A program made the position numbers and the translations under genes. The notes beneath the pieces are model-generated. The model did not search any database, was not told where the DNA came from, and saw only the letters and a list, made by a program, of their open reading frames with translations. A stretch of 64,000 bases of DNA. Origin: Allorhodopirellula heiligendammensis (GTDB taxonomy: Bacteria > Planctomycetota > Planctomycetia > Pirellulales > Pirellulaceae). Position 1 is the first letter of the stretch; each line of letters opens with the position of its first letter. Shown one piece after another: positions 1 to 8,586 of the stretch. Location: contig NZ_SJPU01000002.1 in assembly GCF_007860105.1 (NCBI RefSeq), positions 1,663,739 to 1,727,738 on the forward strand, given 5' to 3'.

Positions 1-1926
1 GGTCCCTCGATCCGCCTGCTCGAAGGCGTCGAAGATCCGCAATTGATTCTCCGGAGCAATCCCGATTCCGGTGTCCGTGATGACCAGCTCAAAGGTACAT
101 TTCTTTCTCGGGGGGCGGGAGTCATCTGTCGCAGCTCCCCCGGGGTTCGGTTCTGCCATCGCCAGTCTTAGGCTGACAAGACCACGGGGGGTGAATTTGA
201 TGGCGTTGCCGACCAAGTTGACGATGATCTGACGGATGCGTTTGGCGTCGGCCACCACGCGGCGGGGAAGTCGCGGGTCAATCGACAGGTTCAACCGGAC
301 GGGTTTATCCGCCACGCGTACGGCGAGGCACCCGAAGGCGTCTCCGACGGTTTCATGCAGATCAATCAGGTGCGGGTCGATGGCAACTCGCCCGGCCTCA
401 ATGGCTGAGAAGTCGAGAATGTCTTCGATCGCATCGTGCAGCAGCTCAGTGTTTTGCGATATCAGGTTGACATATCTACGGGAGAGTGCCGACAGAGACT
501 GCCCGGCGAGCAATTCGGTAAGCCCGCGAATCCCACCCAGTGGAGTGCGTAGTTCGTGTGAGATGCCCGCCATGAACTGCGTTTTTGTGCGGTTGGCTTG
601 CTCCGCGACCGCTTTGGCTTCACGCATGGCGTCGAAGGCTTGCTGCTGCAGTGTCACGTCGCGAATGATGACGGCCCGGCCATCGCGTTCGCCTAGCGGG
701 ATGGCGTGCATGGAGACCTCGCTATCGAAAGCGACGCCGTCACCTCGACGCAGTCGAAGTTGATGTCGCTGAGCAAATGACAGCGTATCCCATGTGGCGG
801 TCTCTTGCCGAAACGTCGCGGTGGTGAACTGAGGCTGCTCGTTTGTGGCTACCGGCATGATCAGGTCACCGAGCGGGCGGCCCACCAGGCGACCGCCCCC
901 GGCCTGGAGCAGCTGCATCGCGGCTGGGTTTGCCTCCATAATCACATTGCGGTCATCTACCAGCAACACGGCGTCGGCAGCCGCTTCAAACAGAGCACGC
1001 TTGCGTGCCTCGCTGTTCTGCAACGCCATCGCCCCGCGATGCTTTTCGGTTACGTCCCAAAAAATGGCTTGAATCCCGATGCAGTGGCCGTGCTGGTCAT
1101 ACTCCGGGGCTTTGAACACCTGGACGAAGCCGGGGCGCCCGTCCGCACCGGGATGCTCCGCTACGCGGTCCACGTGCACCCCGGTTTCCATCACGCTCAA
1201 ATCATCAGCCCGATATCGCGCCGCCAGCTCGGGGGCGTACAGGTCCTCATCCGTACTGCCGATCACGTCGATGGGTAGCAGGCCCAGTTCGGCGCAGAAC
1301 GGATCGTTGGCGTACGTGAACACACCCGCAGCGTTCTTGCGAGCGACCTGCAGATGCATTCGATCCATGATCGACTGATACGTCGTCTCGCTTTGATCGA
1401 GGCGGTGCTGGGTGGCCTGTCTGCGAGCAACCTCCTCGCGGAGAGCGTGGTTGACACGAGCAACCTCTTGCGAGCGACGCCGCACCCCTTGCTGCAACAA
1501 GTGCTGGTGCTTCAGCCGCAGTCTCAGCCTGCCTCGCAGGAACACATGGAAATAGACCGCGGCCATCAACGCGACAAATGTCCACAGTCGAACAGGATCA
1601 AAATAGAGTGTTCTTCTGTGATTGACGGTGTCAATAATCGCTTCCACCAACCAATGAGTGCTGGGTAGAAAAACGACAATCGCGGGTCCGTAGATCGCAT
1701 GCCACAGACCAGCCAATGCAACCGCTGCGGCCTGGATGACTGTGATCTTCGTAATCACACGGCGATGCAAAAATCGCCATGCCAAGGGTAGGAGCACGAG
1801 ATGAAGCACGCACAGTCCCCATCGAGTCGGGGATGCAATGTCGGCTAACATCAGCAAGATAATTACCAACGTCCACCAAAATGAACGCCAGGGATGCCCG
1901 ATATTCGATTCAGGGAAGCTTTTCAT
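1..1926 (-). CDS. Membrane-bound PAS sensor histidine kinase (C-terminus outside window)
   Basis: Open from an ATG at 1926 to the window edge, giving 642 residues without a stop. About four hydrophobic segments lie in the first 130 residues, followed by a basic coiled stretch (about 130-180), two PAS-like regions (about 185-300 and 310-430) and a HisKA domain with the H-box SHELRTPLGG around residue 456. The HATPase N-box (IIVNLVGNAIKF, about 565-577) and G1 box (DTGIGIAPE, about 620) are present; the rest of the ATPase domain and anything after it lie outside the window. Family knowledge: such proteins autophosphorylate on the H-box histidine in response to a membrane or cytoplasmic signal. 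The signal and the partner regulator are not visible here. A C-terminal receiver would not be surprising but cannot be checked. Confidence 0.88.
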   Translation of the reverse strand, partial: MKSFPESNIGHPWRSFWWTLVIILLMLADIASPTRWGLCVLHLVLLPLAWRFLHRRVITKITVIQAAAVALAGLWHAIYGPAIVVFLPSTHWLVEAIIDTVNHRRTLYFDPVRLWTFVALMAAVYFHVFLRGRLRLRLKHQHLLQQGVRRRSQEVARVNHALREEVARRQATQHRLDQSETTYQSIMDRMHLQVARKNAAGVFTYANDPFCAELGLLPIDVIGSTDEDLYAPELAARYRADDLSVMETGVHVDRVAEHPGADGRPGFVQVFKAPEYDQHGHCIGIQAIFWDVTEKHRGAMALQNSEARKRALFEAAADAVLLVDDRNVIMEANPAAMQLLQAGGGRLVGRPLGDLIMPVATNEQPQFTTATFRQETATWDTLSFAQRHQLRLRRGDGVAFDSEVSMHAIPLGERDGRAVIIRDVTLQQQAFDAMREAKAVAEQANRTKTQFMAGISHELRTPLGGIRGLTELLAGQSLSALSRRYVNLISQNTELLHDAIEDILDFSAIEAGRVAIDPHLIDLHETVGDAFGCLAVRVADKPVRLNLSIDPRLPRRVVADAKRIRQIIVNLVGNAIKFTPRGLVSLRLAMAEPNPGGAATDDSRPPRKKCTFELVITDTGIGIAPENQLRIFDAFEQADRGT

Positions 1927-2080
1927 CAGTTTGATCGTCGCGATTTCGCATCAAAGACGGCTGCGCCAGAGCATCGACCGCCCAGGCATGTAGGACACTG
2001 AGTCTACCAAACGGATGCCAAGCTATCGCACGATTTGCCACCTGGATGCTGGCGTGGCGATGTTCATAGCGGCGAGATCT

Positions 2081-2737
2081 TCAGGGTACTTGCTTCCGTG
2101 CTCGCCAGCGGTGTCGAGTTGTCGCCAAACCCGCTATCGATAGGCCGACGCCCAGGACGGCCAGCGACGAAGGCTCGGGAACAGCGGACACTTCGCTGTA
2201 TTGAAGAGTTCCATTCCAAACCCTAGGAGCAAACAGAGTTCCGGTGAACGGCGTTTGCGTGGCGGCTCCCAGGGATATTGACAGATCGCCGTTGCTGTAA
2301 AACTGGTTAGTGCCCGTACCGATTGTGTAAGCATGTCCCCACACGCCCGACTGCGATTCGATGGCGATACCTGTCACGCCAGGTCCAAGTATAAAATCAG
2401 TGACATCAAACATTGAGGGCTGGTACAGACCTGCGGAGTTACCGAAACCGGAGCTGGCGAGTGTCCATCCCGCAGTGCTGCCTGTGGATCCCACGTAGGT
2501 CCCTGGCCGGGTGTAGATGTTCATGCGGCCAGCAGTGAACGTTTCGCTGGTATTGGTGGCAATTCTCTCGATTCTTATCCCAGTGGGGCTAAGGATATTG
2601 AGATCAAAATACACATTCCCGCCATTGAAGCCTCCGGTGTTACTGGAGAATAACGTTGTGATCAGCTCAGCTTGGCCTTGTCCCGCTGTGGCCGCCCATG
2701 CGGTGACGCAAATCACTACCAGTTGAATCGTTCGCAT
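2081..2737 (-). CDS. PEP-CTERM sorted exported protein
   Basis: 218 residues. An N-terminal signal peptide (hydrophobic residues about 5-18, ending near GQGQA) is followed by a beta-rich, Gly/Ser/Thr-rich exported domain. The C-terminus has the PEP-CTERM arrangement: VPEPSSL at about 187-193, a hydrophobic helix of about 17 residues and a basic tail (RHRWRARK). Family knowledge: this tail sends the protein to exosortase-dependent processing at the envelope. The passenger domain has no catalytic motif I recognise. It resembles the 'choice-of-anchor' exported domains common in planctomycetes. It stands alone between a sensor kinase and the ribosomal operon terminator. Confidence 0.85.
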   Translation of the reverse strand: MRTIQLVVICVTAWAATAGQGQAELITTLFSSNTGGFNGGNVYFDLNILSPTGIRIERIATNTSETFTAGRMNIYTRPGTYVGSTGSTAGWTLASSGFGNSAGLYQPSMFDVTDFILGPGVTGIAIESQSGVWGHAYTIGTGTNQFYSNGDLSISLGAATQTPFTGTLFAPRVWNGTLQYSEVSAVPEPSSLAVLGVGLSIAGLATTRHRWRARKQVP

Positions 2738-2830
2738 ACGTTTTCTGAATTTCTTGCCGACGACTCTGCGCCGTTAAATAGAGGCTCTACCGCGAAACAT
2801 ATACTAGCCTCCGGAAGGCGAGTAACAAGC

Positions 2831-2860
2831 AAAAAAAACGCCCTGACGAATCAGGGCGTT
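2831..2860 (-). terminator. Intrinsic terminator of the rpsM-rpsK-rpoA-rplQ operon
   Basis: Read on the minus strand, a perfect 10-bp stem (AACGCCCTGA paired with TCAGGGCGTT) closes a 4-nt loop and is followed directly by eight T. It begins about 45 nt after the rplQ stop. This is a textbook rho-independent terminator in the orientation of the ribosomal operon. Confidence 0.92.
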
Positions 2861-2904
2861 TGCTGTATTTGAGATTTTGGCGATATCGCCAGCTCGAAGT
2901 AGCC

Positions 2905-3528
2905 TCAGTTTGCAGCCGCTTCTTCGGTAGCTGCGTTTTCGGCGGGAGCCTCGTCCTCAGGTGTCGCTTCGAAAGCTGGCTTGGAGGAGCTGCGCTTGAC
3001 CTTGTCGTTGGAACCGCCCACCAATTCGAATACGGCACGGGTGCCGCCGTCACCAAGTCGTGGTGTCGCCAGACGCATGATCCGAGTATAGCCACCGGGG
3101 CGATCAACGTACCGTTCGGCAATGGTGTCAAACAGAATCGCAACGGCTTCGCGATCACCGACCAGTTGGAGGACACGGCGTTGAGCATTGACGTAGGGAG
3201 CACGGGCATTGGCCCATTGCTGCCATTGGTCGCTTTTACGCCACTTTTTGTACTCGTCGCTGCCGCGTTCTGCTGTGGTCGCGAACTGTTCTGCGTTCTC
3301 TTTGGCGACGAGAGCTTTCTTGGCCAACGTGATGCACTTCTCGACGTTCGGGCGAACTTCTTTCGCCTTTTGCAGAGTTGTGATGATCCGACCCTTCACC
3401 TTGGGGGCATTGTCGTCGAGGCTGGCGTCACGCTCAGTCAAAAACAAGGCGGCGGTGAGATTCTTGAACATCGCTTTACGGTGCGATGGGGAGCGACCGA
3501 GAACACGGCCTTTGCGACGATGACGCAT
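2905..3528 (-). CDS. rplQ: 50S ribosomal protein bL17
   Basis: 207 residues. The N-terminus (MRHRRKGRVLGRSPSHRKAM) is diagnostic for L17, a large-subunit protein near the exit tunnel. The protein is far longer than the usual 115-130 residues: there is an extra Lys/Trp-rich helical stretch at about 60-110, and a C-terminal acidic, Ala-rich tail (about 178-207) after the normal GGTRAVFELVG end. It is the last gene of a minus-strand operon after rpoA, with a 165-bp gap before it and an intrinsic terminator after it. Long L17 tails are seen in planctomycetes as far as I know; their role is unknown. Confidence 0.95.
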   Translation of the reverse strand: MRHRRKGRVLGRSPSHRKAMFKNLTAALFLTERDASLDDNAPKVKGRIITTLQKAKEVRPNVEKCITLAKKALVAKENAEQFATTAERGSDEYKKWRKSDQWQQWANARAPYVNAQRRVLQLVGDREAVAILFDTIAERYVDRPGGYTRIMRLATPRLGDGGTRAVFELVGGSNDKVKRSSSKPAFEATPEDEAPAENAATEEAAAN

Positions 3529-3621
3529 AACGGAGGTCTATTGAGCTAAATGTGTGAACTGGATCAGTGAAGGGAGTCCGCTCGCCCGAGCGAACGCATC
3601 CATTGGTTGAGTTTCATCGAA

Positions 3622-3679
3622 TGAGTAGATGAGTCTCGTGGAGGCTCGATCGCAAGTCTCGGTGAGGCTTGCCTACTCA
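3622..3679 (-). other. Possible stem-loop between rpoA and rplQ
   Basis: TGAGTAG at 3622-3628 pairs with CTACTCA at 3673-3679, enclosing two related GTCTCG-GAGGCT-type blocks that could extend the fold. It lies in the unusually long rpoA-rplQ gap and could tune rplQ expression. Only the pairing is visible; function is inference. Confidence 0.3.
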
Positions 3680-3693
3680 CTTTTGACTGTTAG

Positions 3694-4689
3694 TTAAAAA
3701 AGCGGTTGGTTCGGCACTCGCATGCCCAGGTGCAGACCATACTGCGAAAGTTTCTCACGAACTTCGTTGAGTGTGGTGTCACCGAAATTTCGAACTTCTA
3801 GCAGTCCGTCTTCGTTGCGTTGCACCAGATCGCGAACGGTCATGATGTTTTCGCTCTCCAGGCAATTGTTGGCTCGCACCGACAGTCGCAGATCGGCCAG
3901 CGTCATGTTCAGCTTGGCTTCAAGCTGTGCTTCGGGAGATCCTGCACCACCGCGTGCAGCGGAGAAAATGCTGGGGCCGAGCTCACGGTACTGGACAAAC
4001 GGGTTGAGGTGCTTGCGGAAAATCTTGGCGGCTTCGGTCAATGCCATTTCTGGATTGATCGTGCCGTCGGTCCAGATTTCCAAGTTGAGTCGGTCGTAGT
4101 TCGTTTTCTGGCCGACGCGGGTTGCTTCGACTTCGTACCGAACTCGCGTGATGGGGCTGAAGACCGCGTCGATCGGAATGATGCCGATTTCGTGGTCGAC
4201 ACTGCTGTGTTCGGTGCTGGGGACGTAGCCGCGGCCGCTTTCGACAACCATTTCCATCATGAACGGCTTGTCGTCGGTCAGCGTTGCGATCACGTGGTCT
4301 TTGTTGATCACCTCGACGTCGGCATCGGTTTCAATGTCGCCGCCGGTGATTACGCCCGCCGAGTTGCTTTCGACGGTAATCACGCGGGTAGCGTCACTGT
4401 TGTTGCGAACGACCAGCGATTTCACATTCAGAACAATGTCAGTAACGTCTTCGAGCACACCTGGGATCGAGGTGAACTCGTGCTGTGCACCGCGGATTTT
4501 GATCTGCGTGACGGCACTGCCGACGAGGCTGCTCAACAGCACGCGTCGCATGCTGTTGCCAATACTCGCACCGAATCCTCGTTCGAATGGTTCGGCAGAG
4601 AATTTGCCATAGGTCTGAGTCAGTGTGTTTCGATCGACTTCGAGCGTACTGGGCAATTCCATGCCACGCCATCGGATATGCATCGACAT
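3694..4689 (-). CDS. rpoA: DNA-directed RNA polymerase subunit alpha
   Basis: 331 residues, the usual length. The N-terminal dimerisation domain contains [19 protein letters not shown] (about 36-54), the conserved assembly region. The C-terminal domain, which contacts UP elements and activators, begins near 265 and contains [16 protein letters not shown] and the helix-hairpin-helix-like [16 protein letters not shown]. Two Met codons (residues 1 and 3) are equally plausible starts. It lies third in rpsM-rpsK-rpoA-rplQ; rpsD, which sits between rpsK and rpoA in many bacteria, is absent here. Confidence 0.97.
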   Translation of the reverse strand: MSMHIRWRGMELPSTLEVDRNTLTQTYGKFSAEPFERGFGASIGNSMRRVLLSSLVGSAVTQIKIRGAQHEFTSIPGVLEDVTDIVLNVKSLVVRNNSDATRVITVESNSAGVITGGDIETDADVEVINKDHVIATLTDDKPFMMEMVVESGRGYVPSTEHSSVDHEIGIIPIDAVFSPITRVRYEVEATRVGQKTNYDRLNLEIWTDGTINPEMALTEAAKIFRKHLNPFVQYRELGPSIFSAARGGAGSPEAQLEAKLNMTLADLRLSVRANNCLESENIMTVRDLVQRNEDGLLEVRNFGDTTLNEVREKLSQYGLHLGMRVPNQPLF

Positions 4690-4810
4690 CTGAGAGGTGC
4701 TTTCGGCGTATTGAGGTTGCGAAATGAGGAGCCCGGCCGCTCATCAAAGAGGGGCCAAGGCTACTGTGCGGGTTGAGAGACTGAACGGGACGACCGCATC
4801 ACTCGATGAT

Positions 4811-5194
4811 TTAGACGCGTCGTTTCTTGCGAGGACGGCATCCGTTGTGAGGGATCGGCGTCACTTCTTCGATCAACTTGACGTTCAATCCAGCCGCTTG
4901 CAGCGAAGTGATCGCACTCTCGCGTCCCGATCCAGGACCTTTGACGCGAACTTCGACGTCTCGCATCCCGAACTTGGTCGCTTTCTCAGCGGCTTGTTGG
5001 GCAGCACATTGCCCAGCAAAAGGGGTGCTCTTGCGACTGCCCTTGAAGCCACTCGTTCCCGCGCTGGCCCAGCACAGCGTGTCGCCTTTGGTGTCGGTAA
5101 TGGTAACCGTCGTGTTGTTGAACGTCGCGTGAATGTGAGCAACGCCATTGCTGACGTTGCGGCGGACACGTTTTTTCTTGTTGGTCTTTGCCAC
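4811..5194 (-). CDS. rpsK: 30S ribosomal protein uS11
   Basis: 127 residues, the normal length. [15 protein letters not shown] (about 21-35), [12 protein letters not shown], and the C-terminal [15 protein letters not shown] are diagnostic of S11, a platform protein of the small subunit. It is 59 bp downstream of rpsM and followed by a 121-bp gap to rpoA. Confidence 0.97.
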   Translation of the reverse strand: MAKTNKKKRVRRNVSNGVAHIHATFNNTTVTITDTKGDTLCWASAGTSGFKGSRKSTPFAGQCAAQQAAEKATKFGMRDVEVRVKGPGSGRESAITSLQAAGLNVKLIEEVTPIPHNGCRPRKKRRV

Positions 5195-5253
5195 CGGTGG
5201 GTCTCAAACAAACATAAGTGAAAGTGGAATGGGAGAGGAGATTGCGAGCGAAA

Positions 5254-5637
5254 CTATCGCAAGTCCTTGACGCCCTTCTTACCAGCGACCGTCTTGCGAG
5301 GGCCTTTGCGGGTGCGAGCGTTGGTTTTTGTGCGTTGGCCGCGAACCGGCAGTCCCACACGGTGCCGGATGCCGCGATAGGATTTCACCTCACGCAGCCG
5401 GCTGATGTTTTGGGTGACTTGGCGACGAAGTGGTCCTTCGACCAAGTAGTCTCGCTCGAGCAATGCTGCGATCTGACCGACTTCTTCGTCGCTGATTTCA
5501 CTCGCCGGAGTGACTGGATCGATACCGAGCTTTTGGCAGACCTCACGAGCACGGAACAAGCCGAGCCCATAAAGGTATGTCAGGGAATACTGGATCTGTT
5601 TGTCGTTGGGGATGTCAACGCCCATCAAGCGGGGCAT
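5254..5637 (-). CDS. rpsM: 30S ribosomal protein uS13
   Basis: 127 residues, the normal length. MPRLMGVDIPNDKQI, the helix-two-turn-helix YLYGLG, and the C-terminal SYRGIRHRVGLPVRGQRTKTNARTRKG motif (here in its usual position near 85-110) identify S13, the subunit-head protein that contacts P-site tRNA. It is the first gene of the operon. The common upstream neighbours rpmJ, infA or map are not present. Confidence 0.97.
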   Translation of the reverse strand: MPRLMGVDIPNDKQIQYSLTYLYGLGLFRAREVCQKLGIDPVTPASEISDEEVGQIAALLERDYLVEGPLRRQVTQNISRLREVKSYRGIRHRVGLPVRGQRTKTNARTRKGPRKTVAGKKGVKDLR

Positions 5638-5983
5638 GGCAAAAACTCCGGAAGCAACTGCGTGTTATTAATTTGATTTTTTTCGTGCGGATGACGCACA
5701 TTTGGATACCCGAGAGGGCATCGCGGAGCCGATCCGCATAACTTGCACGCAAACGGGGCGGCGCATTTCAACGCCTCGCCCGCCATTGCGAATCGCGAAC
5801 TATAGCAGCCGATTGCCGTTTTGCTCAAGTGGAAGGATTGCCAGGAAATAGATTTTTTTTCTGACACCTGCAAATACGCTGCCGGATGTTGACGAAACCC
5901 GCGGCGTATGTTTATCCTTCGCGGCTTGCGCGATTCACCCGCTGCCAAATTTTTTCCAACCATCTCCCCCTCGGACCCCTCCC
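5638..5983. promoter_or_regulatory. Divergent promoter region rpsM / rpmF
   Basis: A 346-bp stretch without a credible gene separates the minus-strand ribosomal operon from the plus-strand rpmF-fab cluster, so both promoters should lie here. There are AT-rich blocks at about 5668-5685 and 5845-5860 (a T8 run), but I cannot assign -35/-10 boxes with confidence. I searched for rpmJ, whose short product would fit, and did not find it. Confidence 0.5.
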
Positions 5984-6166
5984 ATGGCCGTCCCCAAACG
6001 AAAACACTCCAACAGCCGTACCGGCAAACGCCGTAGCCACGACGCATTGAAGAAGCGATCGGTCGGATACTGCCCGCAGTGCAGTTCTGCCGTTCCGACC
6101 CATCATATCTGCCCCAAGTGCGGTTACTATCAAGGTCGTACGGTCGTCCAGCACGAAGAGTCCTGA
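5984..6166 (+). CDS. rpmF: 50S ribosomal protein bL32
   Basis: 60 residues. It starts MAVPKRKHSNSRTGKRRSHD and carries a zinc-ribbon with CPQC (about 30-33) and CPKC (about 44-47), the four-cysteine form of L32. It leads the fatty acid synthesis cluster, as in many bacteria, and the next gene starts one base after its stop. The start follows a C/T-rich leader with no obvious Shine-Dalgarno sequence. Confidence 0.96.
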   Translation: MAVPKRKHSNSRTGKRRSHDALKKRSVGYCPQCSSAVPTHHICPKCGYYQGRTVVQHEES

Positions 6167-6167
6167 A

Positions 6168-7097
6168 TTGTCTCTCGACGTTTCCAGCCCCGGGATTCTG
6201 TTCCCCGGCCAAGGAGCACAAGCACCCGGCATGGGTGCTTGGCTGTGTGAAAATTATCCGCTTGCCAACGAGCTGTTCGCGCGAGCGGGTGATGTCCTCG
6301 GCTACGATCTCAAACAGCTCTGTAGCGATGGTCCGGCGGAGAAACTCAATGAGACCGTCCATAGCCAGCCGGCACTATTTGTTGCCGGCATCGCGGCTGC
6401 GGAAGTGTTTTCTGAGTTGCACCCAGATACCGCGAGCAGAATTAAAGCGACTGCGGGGCTCAGCCTTGGCGAATACACCGCTGTCTGCTTTGCTGGTGGG
6501 TTGAGTTTTGAGGACGGCCTGCGATTGGTCCAACAGCGTGGCGAGGCAATGCAGGCCTGCGCCGACGCCGCCGAGTCTGGCATGTCCAGTGTGCTCGGGC
6601 TGAGTCTGGATAATCTCAGTGAGGTTTGTGAGGAGTGCCGGCAAGACGGCGAAGTCCTGCAGCCGGCAAACTTGCTGTGCCCTGGCAATATCGCTGTTTC
6701 CGGTCATCTCGCAGCACTCGGTCGCCTGGAGCCCTTGGCCCTGGCAGCGGGCGCCATGAAAGTGGTCCCGCTCAGTGTGGCGGGCGCTTTCCACACGCCC
6801 CTGATGCAAGACGCGGTCGCCAAACTCACGGCTGCCTTGGCTGATGTTGAGATCCGCTCCACCCGCATTCCTGTCTACAGCAACGTCGACGCGGCACCGC
6901 ACAGCGATCCTGCGGAGATTCGCGAATTGCTGGCCAAGCAGGTCGTTAATCCAGTGTTGTGGGAGGCATCGATTTCTCGCATGCTCGGCGACGGTATCGA
7001 CGGTTTTCTCGAAGTGGGCACCGGACGTGTCCTGCGTGGCACGATTAAACGCATCGCCCGCAAAACGCCGACCGATGGTTTTGGCGATCAGCCCTGA
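6168..7097 (+). CDS. fabD: Malonyl-CoA:ACP transacylase
   Basis: 309 residues. It transfers malonyl from CoA to ACP for fatty acid elongation in the cytoplasm. FPGQGAQ lies at about 13-19. The nucleophile motif GLSLGEYTA is at about 98-106, with Leu where His is common before the Ser. AFHTPLM near 205 carries the catalytic His. No ATG precedes FPGQGAQ in this frame; the TTG at 6168, one base past the rpmF stop, is the only start that keeps the N-terminus, so translation is probably coupled to rpmF. plsX and fabH, which often lie between rpmF and fabD, are missing. Confidence 0.95.
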   Translation: MSLDVSSPGILFPGQGAQAPGMGAWLCENYPLANELFARAGDVLGYDLKQLCSDGPAEKLNETVHSQPALFVAGIAAAEVFSELHPDTASRIKATAGLSLGEYTAVCFAGGLSFEDGLRLVQQRGEAMQACADAAESGMSSVLGLSLDNLSEVCEECRQDGEVLQPANLLCPGNIAVSGHLAALGRLEPLALAAGAMKVVPLSVAGAFHTPLMQDAVAKLTAALADVEIRSTRIPVYSNVDAAPHSDPAEIRELLAKQVVNPVLWEASISRMLGDGIDGFLEVGTGRVLRGTIKRIARKTPTDGFGDQP

Positions 7098-7153
7098 GAC
7101 GTCACGCTGACGGAACTCTGAATCCTCTTTCATCCTGAACCCTTCTTGTTTCT

Positions 7154-7912
7154 ATGAATCTATCTCTATCGGTCGACCTCAAAGACCAAGTCGCGATCGT
7201 TACCGGTGCTAGCCAGGGCTTGGGCCGCGCTGTTGCAGTTGCCTTGGCGCAGAACGGGGCTCACGTGGTTTGTGTTGCCCGTAACGCTGAAAAGCTGGCC
7301 GAGACGGTGGCCGAAATTGAAGCGGCGGGCGGCAAGGGCGAAGCCCTGGCCTGCGATGTGACGGATCGTGCCGCGGCCGCGGATGCCATTGAGCAGACCA
7401 ATAAAAATCACGGTCGCCTCGATATTCTCGTCAACAATGCCGGGATCACTCGCGACAAGCTGATGCGTGGCATGTCTGACGAAGAGTGGGACTCCGTGAT
7501 CGCGACGAACCTGACAAGTTGTTTTGTCTGCTGCCGAGCCGCAGCGGGAGTGATGCGGCGGAAAAAATACGGGCGGATCATCAACATGGCCAGTATTTCG
7601 GGGCTGATTGGAAATCCTGGTCAAGCCAACTATTCGGCCAGTAAGGCCGGGATGATCGGCATGACTCGCACCATGAGCAAAGAACTGATCGCTCGGGGCG
7701 TGACCGTCAATGCTGTCGCGCCGGGCTTCATTGCCAGTGAAATGACTGCGGAACTTGGCGAGGTGGTGTTGGAAGAGGTGAAGAAACGAATTCCTGCTAA
7801 ACGGGTCGGGACGCCTGAAGACGTTGCCGCCGCAGTGTTGTTCCTCGCCAGTAAAGACGCCAGTTATATTTCCGGCCAGACCATCGTTGTCGATGGCGGG
7901 ATGGTGGGCTAG
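7154..7912 (+). CDS. fabG: 3-oxoacyl-[ACP] reductase
   Basis: 252 residues of the classical short-chain dehydrogenase fold. It reduces beta-ketoacyl-ACP with NADPH. Visible motifs are TGASQGLG (cofactor, about 17-24), NNAG (about 92-95), the catalytic Ser in SISG (about 147) and YSASKAG (Tyr about 159, Lys about 163), and a C-terminal GQTIVVDGGMVG. It is 56 bp after fabD and upstream of acpP, fitting a fab operon. Other short-chain reductases look similar, but the context supports FabG. Confidence 0.95.
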   Translation: MNLSLSVDLKDQVAIVTGASQGLGRAVAVALAQNGAHVVCVARNAEKLAETVAEIEAAGGKGEALACDVTDRAAAADAIEQTNKNHGRLDILVNNAGITRDKLMRGMSDEEWDSVIATNLTSCFVCCRAAAGVMRRKKYGRIINMASISGLIGNPGQANYSASKAGMIGMTRTMSKELIARGVTVNAVAPGFIASEMTAELGEVVLEEVKKRIPAKRVGTPEDVAAAVLFLASKDASYISGQTIVVDGGMVG

Positions 7913-8227
7913 CTTTCCGCGGCTGCTTAGCGTTCGGGTGAGAATCGGCCCTACGGCTGGTTCGGCCCGTTAGCGAGCGACTCGCTCTCGAACCCGACTT
8001 GCGAGTAGGACTCGCAAATCAAAAGCAAAAAAACAACGGGATATTGACGGGTTTTAGCCGTTTCCCCTATCTTCACGGCCCCGCGAGAAAAAAGTCTCGG
8101 TGGTGCTCGTAAAGCGGGCTATCCAGGACTGGGTAATCCCGCTTCAGCGGCAGACGATCAAGCCATTTTCATTCTGGCGTTTCCAATCACCTTTCCCCCA
8201 TCCCCACCCATTTTTGGAGTTACGCCC
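7913..8227 (+). promoter_or_regulatory. fabG-acpP intergenic region
   Basis: A 315-bp gap with no credible gene. It contains a perfect 8-bp hairpin (TTGCGAGT/ACTCGCAA, 7999-8017) preceded by a GAGCGA/TCGCTC palindrome near 7975, which may end part of the fabG transcript. An A-rich stretch follows at about 8018-8036. A separate promoter for acpP is likely, because acpP normally needs far more product than its neighbours. This is inference from layout. Confidence 0.4.
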
Positions 8228-8473
8228 GTGGCGTCTATTGAAGAACGCGTTATCGACATTGTGTCCGAACAGCTCGGTGTTGACAAAGATAAAATCACAC
8301 GCGAAACATCGTTCGTCAACGATCTTGGTGCCGATTCACTCGACACTGTCGAATTGGTGATGGAGCTCGAAGAGGAGTTCGACATTAGCATCCCCGACGA
8401 TTCCGCTGAGAAGATCCAAAAGGTCGGCGAAGCGGTCGATTTCATCGAGAAGGAAAAGGGCGAAGACGCCTGA
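8228..8473 (+). CDS. acpP: Acyl carrier protein
   Basis: 81 residues, acidic and helical. The phosphopantetheine attachment motif [18 protein letters not shown] has its Ser near residue 37. This is the carrier of growing acyl chains. The start is GTG at 8228, chosen because GGAG at 8216-8219 sits 8 nt upstream and the next residues (ASIEERV) match ACP N-termini. It lies between fabG and fabF in the standard order. Confidence 0.97.
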   Translation: MASIEERVIDIVSEQLGVDKDKITRETSFVNDLGADSLDTVELVMELEEEFDISIPDDSAEKIQKVGEAVDFIEKEKGEDA

Positions 8474-8512
8474 GGCGTTCACCGTTCACAGTCCTTTTAT
8501 TTTTTACCAATC

Positions 8513-8553
8513 ATCAACCACCCGTGGCGTTCTGGTCACTTTGGGTGGTTGAT
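8513..8553 (+). other. 11-bp stem-loop between acpP and fabF
   Basis: ATCAACCACCC (8513-8523) pairs perfectly with GGGTGGTTGAT (8543-8553) around a 19-nt loop. No T-run follows on either strand, so it is not a standard intrinsic terminator. It may stabilise the acpP transcript 3' end or reduce read-through into fabF. Confidence 0.5.
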
Positions 8554-8586
8554 TGACATATTAGCGATCGACACTGCGGCTCTCAC

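Noticed and set aside
236-763. Plus-strand open frame of 175 codons
   Set aside because: It is the antisense of the HisKA/ATPase part of the sensor kinase read on the minus strand, with a Ser/Arg-rich composition typical of a shadow frame.
2860-3549. Plus-strand frame opposite rplQ
   Set aside because: It overlaps L17, whose identity is certain, and has no recognisable protein pattern.
3820-4776. 318-codon plus-strand frame opposite rpoA
   Set aside because: Long only because the rpoA antisense lacks stops; no start signal or known motif.
5638-5983. Possible rpmJ (L36) gene
   Set aside because: I read all frames for the short KVRASVKxxCxxCK-type product and did not find it.
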